Shown here one piece after another: positions 20,786 through 33,010 of a stretch of DNA of 64,000 nucleotides. Under the pieces are notes generated by a model, which did not search any database, was not told where the DNA came from, and saw only the letters and a program-made list of their open reading frames with translations. How positions within the stretch are numbered: the stretch's first letter is position 1; the number at the start of each line of letters is the position of its first letter. This stretch comes from Tribonema minus (lineage: Eukaryota; Sar; Xanthophyceae; Tribonematales; Tribonemataceae): assembly GCA_017506865.1 (NCBI GenBank), contig JAFCMP010000556.1, positions 372,001 to 436,000 on the forward strand. Reading direction: 5' to 3'. A program made the translations under genes and the position numbers.

Positions 20786-21180
20786 GTGAGCACTGCTGCC
20801 TGCGCTGCGAATCAGTTGCATTGCGCAGCGCCGTTTGGTCCCCCTGGGGGGGTTAGCGCCGCTGGCCGCGCCAGCCGGCAGCGCACAACTACTGCAGCTG
20901 TCAGCGCAAGCATACTGAATGCGGGGGGGGGGGATCTGTGCATCATGATGGATATACTCGGCTGCAACGCCGCACTGCAGTCACAGACAGTGCTCCTGTT
21001 GGTTTGATGCGTAGCCCAGGGGGCATCAACTTCAAGTGCGGGCGCGCACCCGTCACTAGACCAACTACGCGGAGCTGCCCTCGCCTCCGTCGACGCCAAC
21101 GCAAACGCGCCGGTGACAGCGCGCGATTATATCATAGTGTCCTGTTGTCTGCCGGCTTCACATTCTCAGATCACGTGAAT
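20786..21180 (+). repeat. Conserved 3' flank of the 394-aa family, copy 2
   Basis: Homologous to 17386-17800 and to the reverse complement of 32490-32910. The following stretch 21180-21800 shows no supportable gene. Confidence 0.75.
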
Positions 21181-21808
21181 TGTGTTTGCAAATTTGTGTT
21201 TGTGTCTGTTTGCGTATGCCTGGCTTGTGTAAGACGCGTCGTCATCACTCCGGGGAACTTCACCCTGCTCATGCGGCACCGTGCCGTCTTCATCTAACCC
21301 TAAACCCAACCCGAGGGAGTGCGATTGTGGCGGAATTTTCTCCGCCAGGTATCTCGTGTGGTCATGGTCTCAATCCTACGCCGCAACTTGCCCTCTGCAC
21401 TGCGAGCTAGGACACTGGTACCGCAACTGTACGCTGTGATGCGCTTCGTCAGTGTCTTGGTAGCTGTCAGGTACCATCACGACACGTGCCGATATGCCTC
21501 AATGCACATATGCTCCGTTCTCTACTGCTTGTGAGCGGAGGAAGGCGCTGTGAAGGCGCGCGTGCCCACGAACAGTGTCAATCATGAATTTGACCACTGC
21601 GTACAGCATGAAATCGACCACAGTGTAGTGTCACTGTGCATACCTATCTTCCCCCGTGTACGTCATTGACTCACAGAGCGCAGGCAGGCCGTCGCACAAT
21701 GACGCACAGCAAGTAGACCACGCAACACGGACGCTCCTCTGATACATCAGCAAACAACATATATTGAAGGCCATTATCGCATGCGTCCCATTCCACCGAG
21801 CCCCGTTC

Positions 21809-24800
21809 CTAATCCCCCCCCCCGCCCGCCCCTCTCCCCCCTCCCCCTCTCCCCTCTCCCCCCGTCCCCCCTCCCCTCCCCCCGCCCCCGGCCCCCGCGC
21901 CCCCCGCCCCCCCCTCTCCCCCCCCCACCCCCTGATACAACCCCCTCCAGTCCGCAACACCCGCCCCCTGCTGCGACGGCCGGCCCGTGTGAGGCACGTG
22001 CGCGGGGCGCTTGAACAGCGAACCCCCCGCCCCGCCCCCCTCCTCCCCCCCCCTCTCCAGCCCCCCCCGCACCCACTCGCCATCAGCGCCATTAGCTGCA
22101 CCGCCGCCGCCGCCGCGCGATGGGAAGTTCCCCTCTGCCGCCGCCGCTGCTGCTGGCTGTGCGGCGGCTGGAAGCGGAGCCGCGTCGCGGCCGCCGCCGC
22201 CGCCGCCGCCGCTGCCGCCGTCGCTGCCGCTCGGCCGTGGGCGCTTGCGGCGCGCGCTGCCGCTGCCATCGCTGCCGTCGCCGCCGCCGCCACCGCGGCG
22301 GTGCTCGCCATCGTCCTTGCGTTTGTGGTGCCTGTGCTTTTTGTTCTTGTCTTCCTTATTCTTCTTCTCTTTCTTGGCTTTCTTTTCGTCGCGGCGGCGC
22401 GCCCGAGCGCTGCTGCGCTGATCGCTGCTGCCGCCGTCGCTGCTGCCGTCGCCGCTGCCGTCGCCGCCGCTGCCGCCGGCCGCCTGCGCCGGAGGAGCAG
22501 CGCGCACGACTGTGAGAAAACAAGTGCATAGCTGCTGTGCTGTTGAAATTGTGCTGTTCAAGAGGCTGGTGCGCACCGAAGTTCTTGGAGCGATGCCTGA
22601 ACACTGGTGTACATCAGTGGTCCATGTTGTACAAACGAAGTACAGAAGTACCTGCGCTAGCAGAGAAAGGCGGGGGGTGCACATGTTTGTGCACAAGCAT
22701 AAGATAGGGCTGCATTCTGTGAGCGCAGTGAAACTTGCAAACAAGCTTGCACCATGGGCATAACTATCGACAAAAGAGTACACCAAAAAATATGACAGTG
22801 GTCGGTACTGCGGGGTACCTTTGACCGTCCTGCAGTCGGTGTTGCTGTGGTACTCAATCGTCACAAGCGCACATATAGACACAGGTAGCTGACCCGAACC
22901 CTAACCCTGATTGCATCCCTGACCCTAGACCTAACAGCTCATCAATCCCGGGCTGTTTCAGCGCACGACAGCCAATGGTCACTGGGTGCCTCTAAGTGTG
23001 GCACGGTGGGGCGCCGCTGTGCCAATCGCTGACGTCAGCGACAAACAAAAAAGAAGCGCGCGCAGCGCCGGGTGCTTTCGGCTTCTCACCGTTACAGTAC
23101 CTGCAAGGCACCGACTTGAGGACGCAGCCGGAGTACACAAAGGATGTGCATGCGTGCATGGCCCACACATCAACACCCTGCGCCAGCGCATGCGATCCCT
23201 GGAGTTCTTTGCCATTGCCTCGTATGCATGAGTGCTAGATGGTACAGCGCTGTTGAGGGTAGATGGCAGCGCTCGTTGGCTCCCCTCCGCCTCCCCCTCC
23301 CCCCCCCCCCCCTCAATCCCGCCCGTCCCTACTGTACGTGAACCGCTGACATCACATTGTAGAGTACCGCAAACTCCTCTGTAACAGAATAAGAGCACAG
23401 CACATCTACTTCAACACGGCCCGACTTCAACAGTGACATGTGCACGTGCGGCACCCAGACGTCAACGCCCTGCGCCAGCGTGTGCGACCCCCGTATCTCC
23501 TTGCCCTCGTACGCACGGCCCAGCTTCAAGATGGCAGCGCTCGGCGGTTACGTTTCAGAATTAGCTACATCGAAGTACTTCAAAACTCTCCTACCTGCCC
23601 GCTTCCCCCCATTCCCTCCCATCCCGCCGCTACGTCAGCCGCCAACATGGACAGCGCGCAGCACTGCGTACTCAGTACACAACATGCACTTCGTCATGTC
23701 GTGTCCAAACATCTACTTCAACAAGGCTAAACTTCAACAGTGACATGCCACACCTGTGGCGCCCAGACGTCCACGCCCTGCGCCAGCGTGTGCGATCCCC
23801 GTATCTCCTTGCCCTCGTACGCGTGGCCAGGCTTCCACGCGGCAGCGCTCCGCGGCTCGCCCCCTTCCCCCCCCTGCTCCCCCCCCCCCTCCTGCTGAGC
23901 ATCCTCCTTGTCCTGGAGCTCCTTCGGCAGCCGGTACTTCTCCACGTGGTCCACGCGCAGGGGGCGCCCCAGCTGCGATCATCCATGAATTCATGAAGGT
24001 GATCAGTCACGTATGCAAGAATGAGCCGGTACTTCTCCACGTGGTCCACGCGCAGGGGGCACCCCCCCAGCTGCAATCATTCATTCATGAATCATGGATG
24101 TGATCAGTCATCTAATCAATGAACGAGCGGAAGGCGTGAACAACCCATGCCGAATGTATGCTGCGTTCATCACTATGACAAAGCCCCCCCCCCCCCCCCC
24201 CCCCCCCCCGTGAGCGACAGCAGCTGTACATGTTGCGTGTATCACCACGGTAGATTTCTGCCCCCCCACGCGGGAGCAGATCAAGTAGTCGCTTGCATGT
24301 ACACGAACATTATGTAAGTGCTACTGAGCGATGATGCGTACTGCAGTGCGGCGGCGCTCAGCACATGCATCCTCTCGTGCATCTCGTCGCACGCAGCGAC
24401 GCTACGCAAGTGAAAATGGAGTGTCACGCCCTAACGATAGCCGGCACCAACCGCGCCAGGCGCGCGCAGACGATAAAGTTGCGCATTGCTCGAGCGACGG
24501 CTCTCGAGTTTGGCTGGGCGCCTTGGTGGGAAGGGTACTATTGGTGAGGTCCAAGTACAATTATGTATGTATGACGGCCCTGCAGTAGCCCCTCTTGGTG
24601 TGCACGAACACTAACCCTAACCCTAACGCCTAGCGCGCGTCAACGCACTGGCGAGTGTCAGAGCGGGGGGCACGACGGCACGCCGCGCTGCGCACTGCGC
24701 GACTGGCTGTACCGCGCGGTACGGTTCTGTACTACACTGTACAGTCCTGTACTGCCCTGCACACATCTACTGCTCCAGCGGACTTCACGCCGGCGACGCA

Positions 24801-26749
24801 GTCTCAGCCGCACGCCCCTGTGCTACGCTGGCCTGTACTACACAGCAGAGTACAGCTGTACTGCACTGGACTGCGCTGGACCGCACTGCAGCCGCGAACT
24901 GCACAGACACGCCAGCGCTGCCAACCCAGCAAAAAGGCGCTCATGGTCACGGACCGCTGAGAGCCAAAATGCCAGAATGCGGCTACTACGCGTTGAAAGG
25001 TTTGGGCCGCTCACCAGCTGTGCGCCGTTCATGTTGTCCACCGCCAGTATGGTGCTGCGCTGGTCCTGCGCGCGGCAAGCAGATCGCGTCGGCGGCGGGT
25101 GAGAATCGTTGCACATGGCATACTTTGTGATATGACACTATCCAAGGCAACAACGCTCTTGAACGTCAGGAAGCGAGTGCTGCGGAAGTGCGCTGTCAAA
25201 GTCTGGGACACGCCGACCGCTGTGCGATGTTGTGCGCTTCTGCCACTGCGCTCACAAGCGCAGTTCAAAGTGTTCCTGTTCACGCCAGTGCAGGTGACAT
25301 TGAAGCGAGGATAAGCCCGAGTCGGTTTTGTACGCCCCTCACAGACGCCTCCGCAGCGACGCTGGCGGACCCTAACGGATGACACAGATTAGCCGCCGCC
25401 GCCGTTGCTGCTGCTGCTGCTGCTGCTGCGACAGCACACCGGCACGGTCCTCAGTCGTCGTCGTGCGCGGCTGCTGCATTGACATATCAATCCCGCAGGT
25501 TGGCACTTCAAATTGCACGTACGCCGGAAGCTGCTGGCGAAATAAGTCAACTGCACATTGCCCAGTCCCATCGATTGTTGAATTGAATCCACTGACAACT
25601 TCAAGTTAAAAGAGTGAAGTTTGTGCGCCCACCTCGTACTTGACGAACGCGAAGCCCTTGCTCTTGCCCGTGTCCTGGTCGCGCACGAGGCTTATGCGCG
25701 CAGTCTGCTGTGTCCGCAGTCCCACTATCAACATTGCAAGACCTGAGCCTTCTCGTAACTGTCAGCGCATTGTGATCCTTACGGTAAGCTTCCGGCGAGA
25801 TCGGGCTCGAGTGCATTGTGTGATATTGGCACTTGAAGTTAAAGTTATTTGCTGCGGCTGCATGCCCACCTCGTACTTGACGAACGCGAAGCCCTTGCTC
25901 TTGCCCGTGTCCTGGTCGCGCACGAGGTTGATGTCCTCGATCTCCCCCCACTGGCTCAGCACGCAGATCACATCCCCCTCCGTAAGCTCGTAGCCCAGGC
26001 CCCCCACAAAGACCCACGCGCTGTCTCTGCAGCGGCGCAGCGGTGCAGCGGCGACGCAGCCGGCACCGACGTTCGTGAATATCGCGTTTGACAGATGTGG
26101 TACATGCTGGGAGCGAATACTGACCTCAAACCGGCACCCCCACCACAGAGGCACACGCAGGCAGTCTGACCTGTGCCGACAGCGCGGCGGTGCAGCAGCG
26201 GTGCGCCCGGCACTGGTGCTCGTGCATCATCGCATGCATCAGACCTACTTTGTTTATGATGGGAGCGATCACTGACCTTTCACCTGAATCGCGGCATCAG
26301 AGGCGCAGGCTGGCAATGCGCCCTGTGCCCACTGCGGCCCGAGTGACATACGAAGCCTGCGCTAGCTGACACAAGTGAGACGATCGCTGCCCAGGACCGT
26401 CAAACTGCGTGTGCGTGTCTGCGGTTTCCATGAATTCGCAGAAGGTCGACCGACCTGATCAAAGGTCGACCTGATCAAAGACCTTCCATGTGCCAAGTAC
26501 GTGTCGGCCTTTCATGAACTAGAAGCTGGTGGCGAGAGTGCCAACAGTGTGCCAGTCAGGCCACACGAGATGCAGGAGGCACTGCATGCATAGGTTAATG
26601 TGAAACATCACAAATGCTGACGCTCCGAGCGCCCTTCCCCTGCAGCTGCACACGACTCACTTGTATTTGTGATGCCAAGACGCGCTTCCCGTAAGCCCTT
26701 CCTTCAGCTCCCGCTCATTGATTTTCTGTATTTCCCGCACTACGTTCAT
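21809..26749 (-). CDS. RBMX2/Ist3-like RRM splicing protein
   Basis: Minus-strand exons 26749-26661, 26026-25870, 25065-25015, 23972-23754 and about 22531-21809; the phases fit. Total about 1239 nt (412 aa). The N-terminus MNVVREIQKINEREL and SASWHHKYK is typical of RBMX2/Ist3 (Snu17), a U2 snRNP-associated and RES-complex protein for pre-mRNA splicing. One RRM follows (about residues 30-115): RNP2 WVFVGGL, YELTEGDVICVLSQWGEIED, RNP1 KSKGFAFVKYE, then STILAVDNMNGAQL and LRVDHVEKYRLPKE. After it come WKPGHAYEGKEIRGSHTLAQ and a long Gly/Lys/Arg-rich tail (KKAKKEKKNKEDKNKK). The last acceptor is the weakest point: the best-looking AG (22512) is out of phase, while the cagcag 20 bases upstream fits. 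Divergent from RPA3. Confidence 0.85.
23140..23753 (-). repeat. Donor-edge copies of the 23972-23754 exon
   Basis: The exon end (coding YEGKEIRGSHTLAQGVDVW) and its donor recur near 23445 and, more decayed, near 23160; spacing is about 300 bp. 'cactgttgaag' follows the donor in the real site and the first copy. Confidence 0.85.
23973..24080 (-). repeat. Acceptor-edge copy of the 23972-23754 exon
   Basis: The exon start (ctgggg-gccccctgcgcgt, then ggaccacgtggagaagtacc) with its acceptor recurs at 24070, 98 bp upstream. A poly-C run follows at about 24187-24210. Confidence 0.85.
25625..25869 (-). repeat. Donor-edge copy of the 26026-25870 exon (RNP1 region)
   Basis: About 55 bp of the exon end, coding KSKGFAFVKYE, and the donor are repeated almost perfectly with the copy donor at 25632, 237 bp downstream. 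Confidence 0.9.
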
Positions 26750-27131
26750 TTATGCCGCCGCTGCCGCTGCTGCCGCCGCCGCCGCCGCCCTCACCTCCGG
26801 CGCTGCCGGCCTGTGAAGCGGAGTGCTTGCTCGCCTTGTGGTGCTTCCAGCCTTTGATCAGGGCCCCTACTACGCAGCAGACAATGGCGACGGCAATGGC
26901 AATAACAAAAGCTGCTACCAGGTAGGGCAACAGCTTTACTTTTTCTTTACACACGGACAAACTTCAAAACTTCACTTCAACTCTGTTTTGGCGCGAACGA
27001 GAGAGAGAGAGAAGCAACCAACCGGGAGGAAAGCTGAGCTGGACTGAACTGGACGGAGAGGTTCTGCGCACTTCTAAGAGGCGTGTGATTACTGCGCGTC
27101 TACGCTCCTTGAGGCAGCAGCGGTTCAGAGG
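26750..27131. promoter_or_regulatory. Putative shared upstream region of RBMX2-like gene and RPA3
   Basis: The two genes diverge. The RBMX2-like ATG is at 26749 (minus); the RPA3 start is probably at 27132 (plus). The ~380 bp between them has a G/C-rich triplet tract next to the RBMX2 ATG and a 'gagagagagagag' run at 27000-27012. No TATA box or other element is clear. Confidence 0.4.
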
Positions 27132-30100
27132 ATGGAGGTAGATTTTTCAAAAAACCAAAGTGGCTCCCTGCTGTGCTGTTGCTGCCAAACCCTCTGCCCC
27201 CATTGCAACAGCGTCATGTCTGCCTCCATTACCAAGGCGTGAAGCATGCCGCCTTGCAGAGCACCTGTGTTCATCCATCTAGCGCGCGTCCGCTTCCGGC
27301 GTCAGCCTATTGCGCTGTCCACCCTCAGTACCTGGCAGGCTTGCCAGTGCTGCCATACCGTAGTTGTGCAAGCAGAGATATGGGGCTGTCGTCGCGGCAA
27401 ACACTGCGTCCTGAATGCCTGGTTACTCACGGTCGTTGACTACCCTCTGCATATGACATCTTGGCCATTTTCGTTCGCATGTAGCGTCGGCCCAGAGGGT
27501 ACGCACTGCCGCCCTACCCGATGCTCCCATTCATTCACTGTCCTATCACACCTGCTGCACTTTAATAATCTTCGGCATTGTGATCCGCTGCGTCGCAGCA
27601 ATTTCAAGCCGTGCGCGTCAACGGAGCGATACTGCCGTCACAGACTGACCAAAACGTCATCCTCATTGGGAAGGTATGTATATACGTTGCATTTTTCTTC
27701 ATTTCGCTCTTGCCCAGAACACCATCTAGTCAAGTACTCCTCCGGCTCCTTGTGGGCGAGGCGCGGTGCATAACGCAGCTGAAGGCGAGTAGCCTCGGTG
27801 GGGGCTTTGTTTACTCGAACACACCATGTGGTGACGTTCATCATGCTTGTAAGCAAAACATTTCACAGAATTGAGTTGTTGGGGGCATCGTCATACATAG
27901 GCCACTGCTGCCAGCAATTGGCGTCACACGGACAAGGACACCAGCACTGTGAAATCGACCGTCATTATTGTACTGCAGCTTCCAGCTGAACGCCATCTGC
28001 ACAGCACATCTTTTTTTCCCGCGCGGCGTGCTGCCGCACATGCTGTCGCAAATTCAGGCAGTAGCCTCTTAGAACCACGACCGGTACTTCAAACTTGAAG
28101 TACAGCACCGCACCCCCAGGCGCACCCGCTGACGCGTCCCGTGCTGCTGCCCAGCATTCGCGGCAATGGCGGCAAGATGTCCGTACAGCTGGCGCGACCT
28201 GCAGACTCTGTGCTGGCATTGCACGTGCGCACATCACTCGTGGGGTTGCGCGGAGACCAGATGCCTGCTATGTGGCACGCCTCAGCACTGTGGCGGCTGC
28301 AACGCTGCAATACACCAGTACGAAGGGAGAATTGGGCCTCCGGCGATGGGGGGCGCGGTGCAGGGGGGGGGGGGGGGTAATTGTTCTCAGACGCGCCGAC
28401 AACCATCACGCCCTTACCCTCGTGATATTATCATCATGTGCATTACAATGTACTTCAAAGTAAAGTATTGCCTTATATGCGGCGCGCCTGACTGGGCAGT
28501 ACGGCAAGCGCCACGTTCGTACTCAGCGTTGATTTGGCTCTGAGCGATGCCTCACGCTCCGCTGCTGGCCGCACAGTCGATCAAGTGACCATAGACTCCG
28601 GGGGAGCCATATTGGAATGCCGCAGAGCAGCAGCGCTGTCCCTCAGCTGTAGGGCGTGTGTTGACGACGCGCCAACGCGCGCAGCGCTCGGCGGTGGCAA
28701 AACACGCTTGAACCGTGCGCGCGCGTGGGTGCGGCATCAACGGCATGTCCCGGCGCGCAACTGCTGCCGGCCGGGGGTATCGCAGCGCTCAGCACTGGCC
28801 AACGCACGCTTCCACTGCGCGAGTGATCGTGGAATCAGCGACAGCTCGTAGCGCGCAACAGCTGCTGGCTGGGGGTACAAGGCTCAACAGATCCTTCCCC
28901 ATCCCCCGTGCGCGTCCGCAGGGCACCAGTGGCCGCTCCCTGTCTGCCTCATCAATACATACATACCTCTGAGAGCAGCAGTGCTCACATGACGGGTGTG
29001 CGTGCGCGCTCAAACTGCGCGCGCGGTTGCAAACCCCCAACCCCCCCCCCCCCCCCCCCTTGCGCAGCTGCAGGTCACTATTGGCTGCCCCTGTCTGCCT
29101 CAATCACACATTACCCCCCTCCCCCCCACCCCTGACATTCTGCCGCGGCTCACAGACCACTCCTTCGACAGCAGCTCATCTTGCAATGCTCTGCGCACGC
29201 ACCGCATGTGACGGAAACGAGGCTCGAGTACAGCACGCTCCTGCTTTTCACATCTCCCGCCCTCTGATACTCTGTCGCGACGCACACACTACTCCTTTGA
29301 CAGCAGCGCTCATATCGGAAAATGTTATGCGTACTGCAGGTGACGGAAACGGGGCCTGAGTACAGCACGCTCCAGGCCTCGGACGGAGCGCCAATACGCG
29401 TTAAAATGAGCGCGGGGAACGCCTACAACAGCGCGTACGTGGAGGTCGTGGGGCATGTGTACCCAGATGAGGCGGGCGGGTGAGTCACCGAGGAGCTACT
29501 TCCACTTGATACTTCATTCTGACTTTTTTGCTGCCACATGGAGCCGCGCCTGCAGAACAGAGGCGTCGCCAGGCCGCGCAAATTGGTGACGTCGGCGGGC
29601 GATGCATTGTAAGATATCCCTGAGGTCTTGCTATGCGACAACAGCGCGTACATGGAGGTCATGGGGCACGTGAGCCCGGACGAGGCGGGTGGGTGAGTCC
29701 ACCGTGGCTTTTCAAGTCAATACTTCAACTGGAGCTTTTCTTGACTTCGACGCGAGCGACCTGCTTCAATGCCACGTACCTAGGAGGTGTTACTTCAACT
29801 TGAACTTCTTTGCTGCTCGCGTAGGGCGTGCCGTGGTTGTCGGGCCGCGCACGCCCCGGTGACGTCGGCCAGCGATGCAGCATGTATCACCGCCGTCCTT
29901 CGACTTCAACACCGACTGCAGAGCATCGACATGATACAAAGTCTGTTGCGCAGCCCCGCCAGCGTGAGCTATCATCGTTGCGGTCGTCATCCGCTGCGCG
30001 CGGTTCAGGAGCGTGTTTGGCGTGCTCCATCGCTGATAACATCCTTTGCATCACTGCGTCGACGTGTCACACTGCGTCAGACACATGAAGACGCTCCAGG

Positions 30101-31233
30101 CACATGTCAGCTGCTCACGCGTGACCTGCTTCCACTGATTCTCAGCACGCACTGGCCATCTAGTCAAGGCTGGTTTGCGCCCCCAGCAAGAATTAATGAA
30201 AAGTACAAGTACACATGCAGACGCTCAATAGGAGCGTATTTCTTTACACGACGTGGTGCATAATGCGATTCCACGCCTCAAGCGAGAGTGAACGTTCAAG
30301 CACGCACATGTCAGCCGGAATATATGAGTACTTCAGGTACCTCAAGTACACACATGTCAGCCGGCCCCCTCCTCCCGTCGCCGCCGCTGATCTCTCATGC
30401 TCCATGTTGATGAGGTCTCACATCTACGCTGAGTAGCTGGGCTTTTCCCACGCAGCAAGAATTTCTGCTCTCAAGTAATTTGCAACGTGCACACATGTCG
30501 GCTGCCCTCCTCCTCCCGCTGTGACACCTTTGATTGCTTGTCTGAAACCGGGATGTGACCTCCCAATTGTTCTCCTGTTTTCACAAGAAATCCAGATCCG
30601 CGTGATGATCAACGACAGTATTGAGTAGTTCCAACAATCAATGTAAAGAGCTGCTGCTCACTAGCCTATTGCTCCACAATGACAGGGGTAGACATCAAGG
30701 TGACCGATTCAACAGAAGACCAACGCCAGTTGTAAGCGGCAAGCAGTGAAAATATTGTGGCCTGTGTACCGACAAGTGCAACTGCGGTTGACCGTCAAGC
30801 GTGCAAGCGGCAATGAATGAGCATGTAACTGCCATATGCTCCGTCGTTGATCACAAGTTCCAAAGACAAATAGTCTCCGATGCCGCTGCTGACCTCCGCA
30901 AGCTCTACGCCGACGAGTTCACATCGCGAATTCATATTGCTGAGCCGTGACACTTGAGGTGCATCCCCATGGGACGTCGCCGTGCTGTGTGGTTTGGGTA
31001 TCTGGCGAACAGCATCGCTGTGCTGTTTGCAGTAACTCACAGGCCCGTTTGCTGCTGCTGCTGCTGCTGCTGAATCTTCAAGGCTCTATGTGGACGAGTT
31101 CATATCGCGCGACCTCGGCGACAACTTCAACTTGGAGAACTACAACGAGGTCGTGGAGATGGCCAACGGCCGGTTTGCGCACCTCTTCAGGGACGTCCCC
31201 GCCGCCGCCGCCGCCGCCGGCCCGCAGCAGTAG
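27132..31233 (+). CDS. RPA3: Replication protein A 14-kDa subunit (RPA3)
   Basis: Exons 27599-27673, 29340-29479 and 31083-31233, all in phase. A possible first exon, ATGGAG at 27132-27137, would complete the frame and give 123 aa, close to the 121 aa of human RPA3; this first exon is the uncertain part. The protein is a single OB fold: VRVNGAILPSQTDQNVILIG, then STLQASDGAPIRVKMS, AYVEVVGHVYPDEAG and a C-terminal helix with NFNLENYNEVVEMANG. RPA3 is the small subunit of the heterotrimeric ssDNA-binding protein used in replication and repair. Alanine codons (GCC)n end the protein. Intron 2 has copies of both flanking exon edges. Divergent from the RBMX2-like gene. Confidence 0.85.
29200..29339 (+). 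repeat. Acceptor-edge copy of RPA3 exon 29340-29479
   Basis: The exon start (gtgacggaaacg-gg, gagtacagcacgctc) recurs at 29218, 122 bp upstream. The preceding intron part (ccttcgacagcagc / cctttgacagcagc) is repeated as well. A poly-C run is at 29041-29059. Confidence 0.85.
29480..29700 (+). repeat. Donor-edge copy of RPA3 exon 29340-29479
   Basis: The exon end (aacagcgcgtac-tggaggtc and gaggcggg-ggg) plus donor gtgagtc recurs with a donor at 29693, 213 bp downstream. A further, more decayed intron unit lies near 29830-29880. Confidence 0.85.
30165..30212 (+). repeat. Short non-LTR tail-like repeat in RPA3 intron
   Basis: A short version of the tail block: 'ggtttgcgcccccagcaag' followed by 'aattaatgaaaagtac'. 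It has the same orientation as the other tail copies. Confidence 0.55.
30888..31082 (+). repeat. Acceptor-edge copy of RPA3 last exon
   Basis: The start of the exon (ctctatgtggacgagttca) recurs at 30903 as ctctacgccgacgagttca, 180 bp upstream. A (CTG)n pyrimidine-rich tract precedes the real acceptor. Confidence 0.8.
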
Positions 31234-32480
31234 GCGCCGCCGCTGCGTCAGCAGTCACAGCGCGTGACAACAACTCCTGGAAGGGGGGGGGGGGGGGGCA
31301 GCACGCGGTCTGTCTCAGCGCCGTTCTCGCAAGAACGTGCTGCATGTGCACGCGACAGCCGGTGCGGTGGTGTTGAGCGCTGCTGCTGTCTTTGGCTGTA
31401 GCGCTGAGCACTGTCCTTAGGCAGCATATCAGCGCTCAACAGCAAGGGGGGCGTCGAGCGCCCCTCTCCCCAAACGCACCACCGTGCACGCACACACGCT
31501 CTGCCGCCGGTGCGCGCGAATGTCTCCGACTCCCCCCTGCATCAGCGCTCAGCATTGCGCTGCGCGCCCCCGGGCATGCGGGCCGGGTGATGCAGCCCCC
31601 CCCTCTGCACTGCTGCGCACCTGTGGCTGAGCAGTGCTGCTTGCATCGCGTGTCATATCGCGCTGCTGCGTTGAGCAGAAGGCGCGTTGTCGGCGACGGT
31701 CGCTGCGCAGGTGCACGATGCAGGTCGTGGGAGGGGCTGTTGCCACGCTGCCGTCCTGCAGGTGTGACGCGTCTTGTATATACGCAACTTCACATCCTCA
31801 TTGCTGCTTTGGTCTGCTGTGTGCGGGGTCTAACTCATTGTGTGGATACGCAACTTCACATGCCCATCGCTGTATTGGTCTGCTGTGTCCGGCATAGTGC
31901 CCATGCAATTGGGTAGCTCTGGTGGCCTTGTGGCATGCTATATATGCACAGCCGCTGTGTTCACTCAAGTCATCGCCCAGTTGCCATCACTGGTGTGTGA
32001 AGGCACATGTGCTGCTGGCTGCAAGCGTACATTTGCTGTTCATTCTTGACTCCATCAGTTCACCCAAGTTTATCACGCATTAGAGACCCAAACTGCAGGG
32101 TGCCTCTCTTGGCGGTGCAAGAAACGAGTACATCAGCAGGTCGTGATGCTAGGCTGTGTTACAGCACCAGTGTAAGTGCCTAAGCTCTCAGGACGCGGTG
32201 CAGACTAGGACGCTGCATAACTCGTGAACCCTAGGAATGCACCGGCCACCTGGCCTCACTCAGAGCCATTATGAATGTGCCCAAACAAGCGATGAGCAAT
32301 GCGGAGCACCTGACACAGGCAGTCTGCATGCTAGACCTCTGCACAAGACGCCGCGAGATTGGCATTACGACCAGTGTGACACCCGCACATGACCCAATGT
32401 TCACATTTGCCATTGCAGGAATCAGGACTGCCACTTGTAGATCATGCGAGACACGTATGCGTGCTCAACAATCGGCAGGC
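31234..32480. other. No supportable gene downstream of RPA3
   Basis: Contains a poly-G run (31281-31298), GAGCGCTGCTGC motifs and a two-unit tandem repeat of about 62 bp at 31785-31895 (cgcaacttcacat, ggtctgctgtgt). ORFs here are short and show no recognisable domain. Confidence 0.5.
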
Positions 32481-32489
32481 TCAGGTGTA

Positions 32490-32910
32490 GGGCCACCTCT
32501 GTGTACGGGAACGCAAACACAAGCGATTTCAGCGATCTGTGAATGTGAAGCAGACAGACAGACAGACACAGAACATAATGGATTTGCGCGCTGTCACTGG
32601 TGCGTTTGTGTTGGTATCGTCCAGGGAGCTGAGGGTAGGGGGACCTGGCCTGGTGAGGATGTGCACACACACTTGAAGTACGCGTCAGACCAACTGGAGC
32701 CTGTCTTTGATTGCAGTGTGGCGCTGCTGCACAGTATATCCATAGTGATGGACAGTCTCCGCCCCGAACTCAAATCACTCGCGCTGACAGCTGCAGTAGT
32801 CGAGCGCTGACGCCTGGCGCGGCCAGCGGCGCAGCGCGGCAAGTACCCCCCCGAGGGGGGAGAAAGCGTTGCCGCAGGATGTGACTGATCCGCAGCGCAG
32901 GCATCAGTGC
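32490..32910 (-). repeat. Conserved 3' flank of the 394-aa family, copy 3
   Basis: The reverse complement matches the 3' flanks of copies 1 and 2, including the 'ccgctggccgcgccag' and 'agctgtcagcgc' blocks. Confidence 0.7.
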
Positions 32911-33010
32911 TCAGCTGGTCGCCTATCGTCTCCTGGCGCAGCGCGTGAAAACCACGGGGTCGCCCGGTCCCTAGGGTTGGGGGTGAGGGCTAGGGTCAGC
33001 TAGGGTCGCC

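Noticed and set aside
19613..20821. 402-aa minus-strand ORF, as long as the plus-strand gene
   Set aside because: It is antisense to copy 2 of the 394-aa family. GC-rich codons leave the opposite frame open, and the plus frame is the one conserved among copies.
21764..22531. Plus-strand Ala/Pro-rich ORFs of up to 255 aa
   Set aside because: Low-complexity antisense of the Gly/Lys-rich last exon of the RBMX2-like gene.
26715..26960. Minus-strand ORF that looks like a small single-pass membrane protein (hydrophobic run then Gly/Ser-rich tail)
   Set aside because: It overlaps, in another frame, the RBMX2-like start exon (26749-26661), whose homology and splice phase are clear; the rest lies in the divergent spacer.
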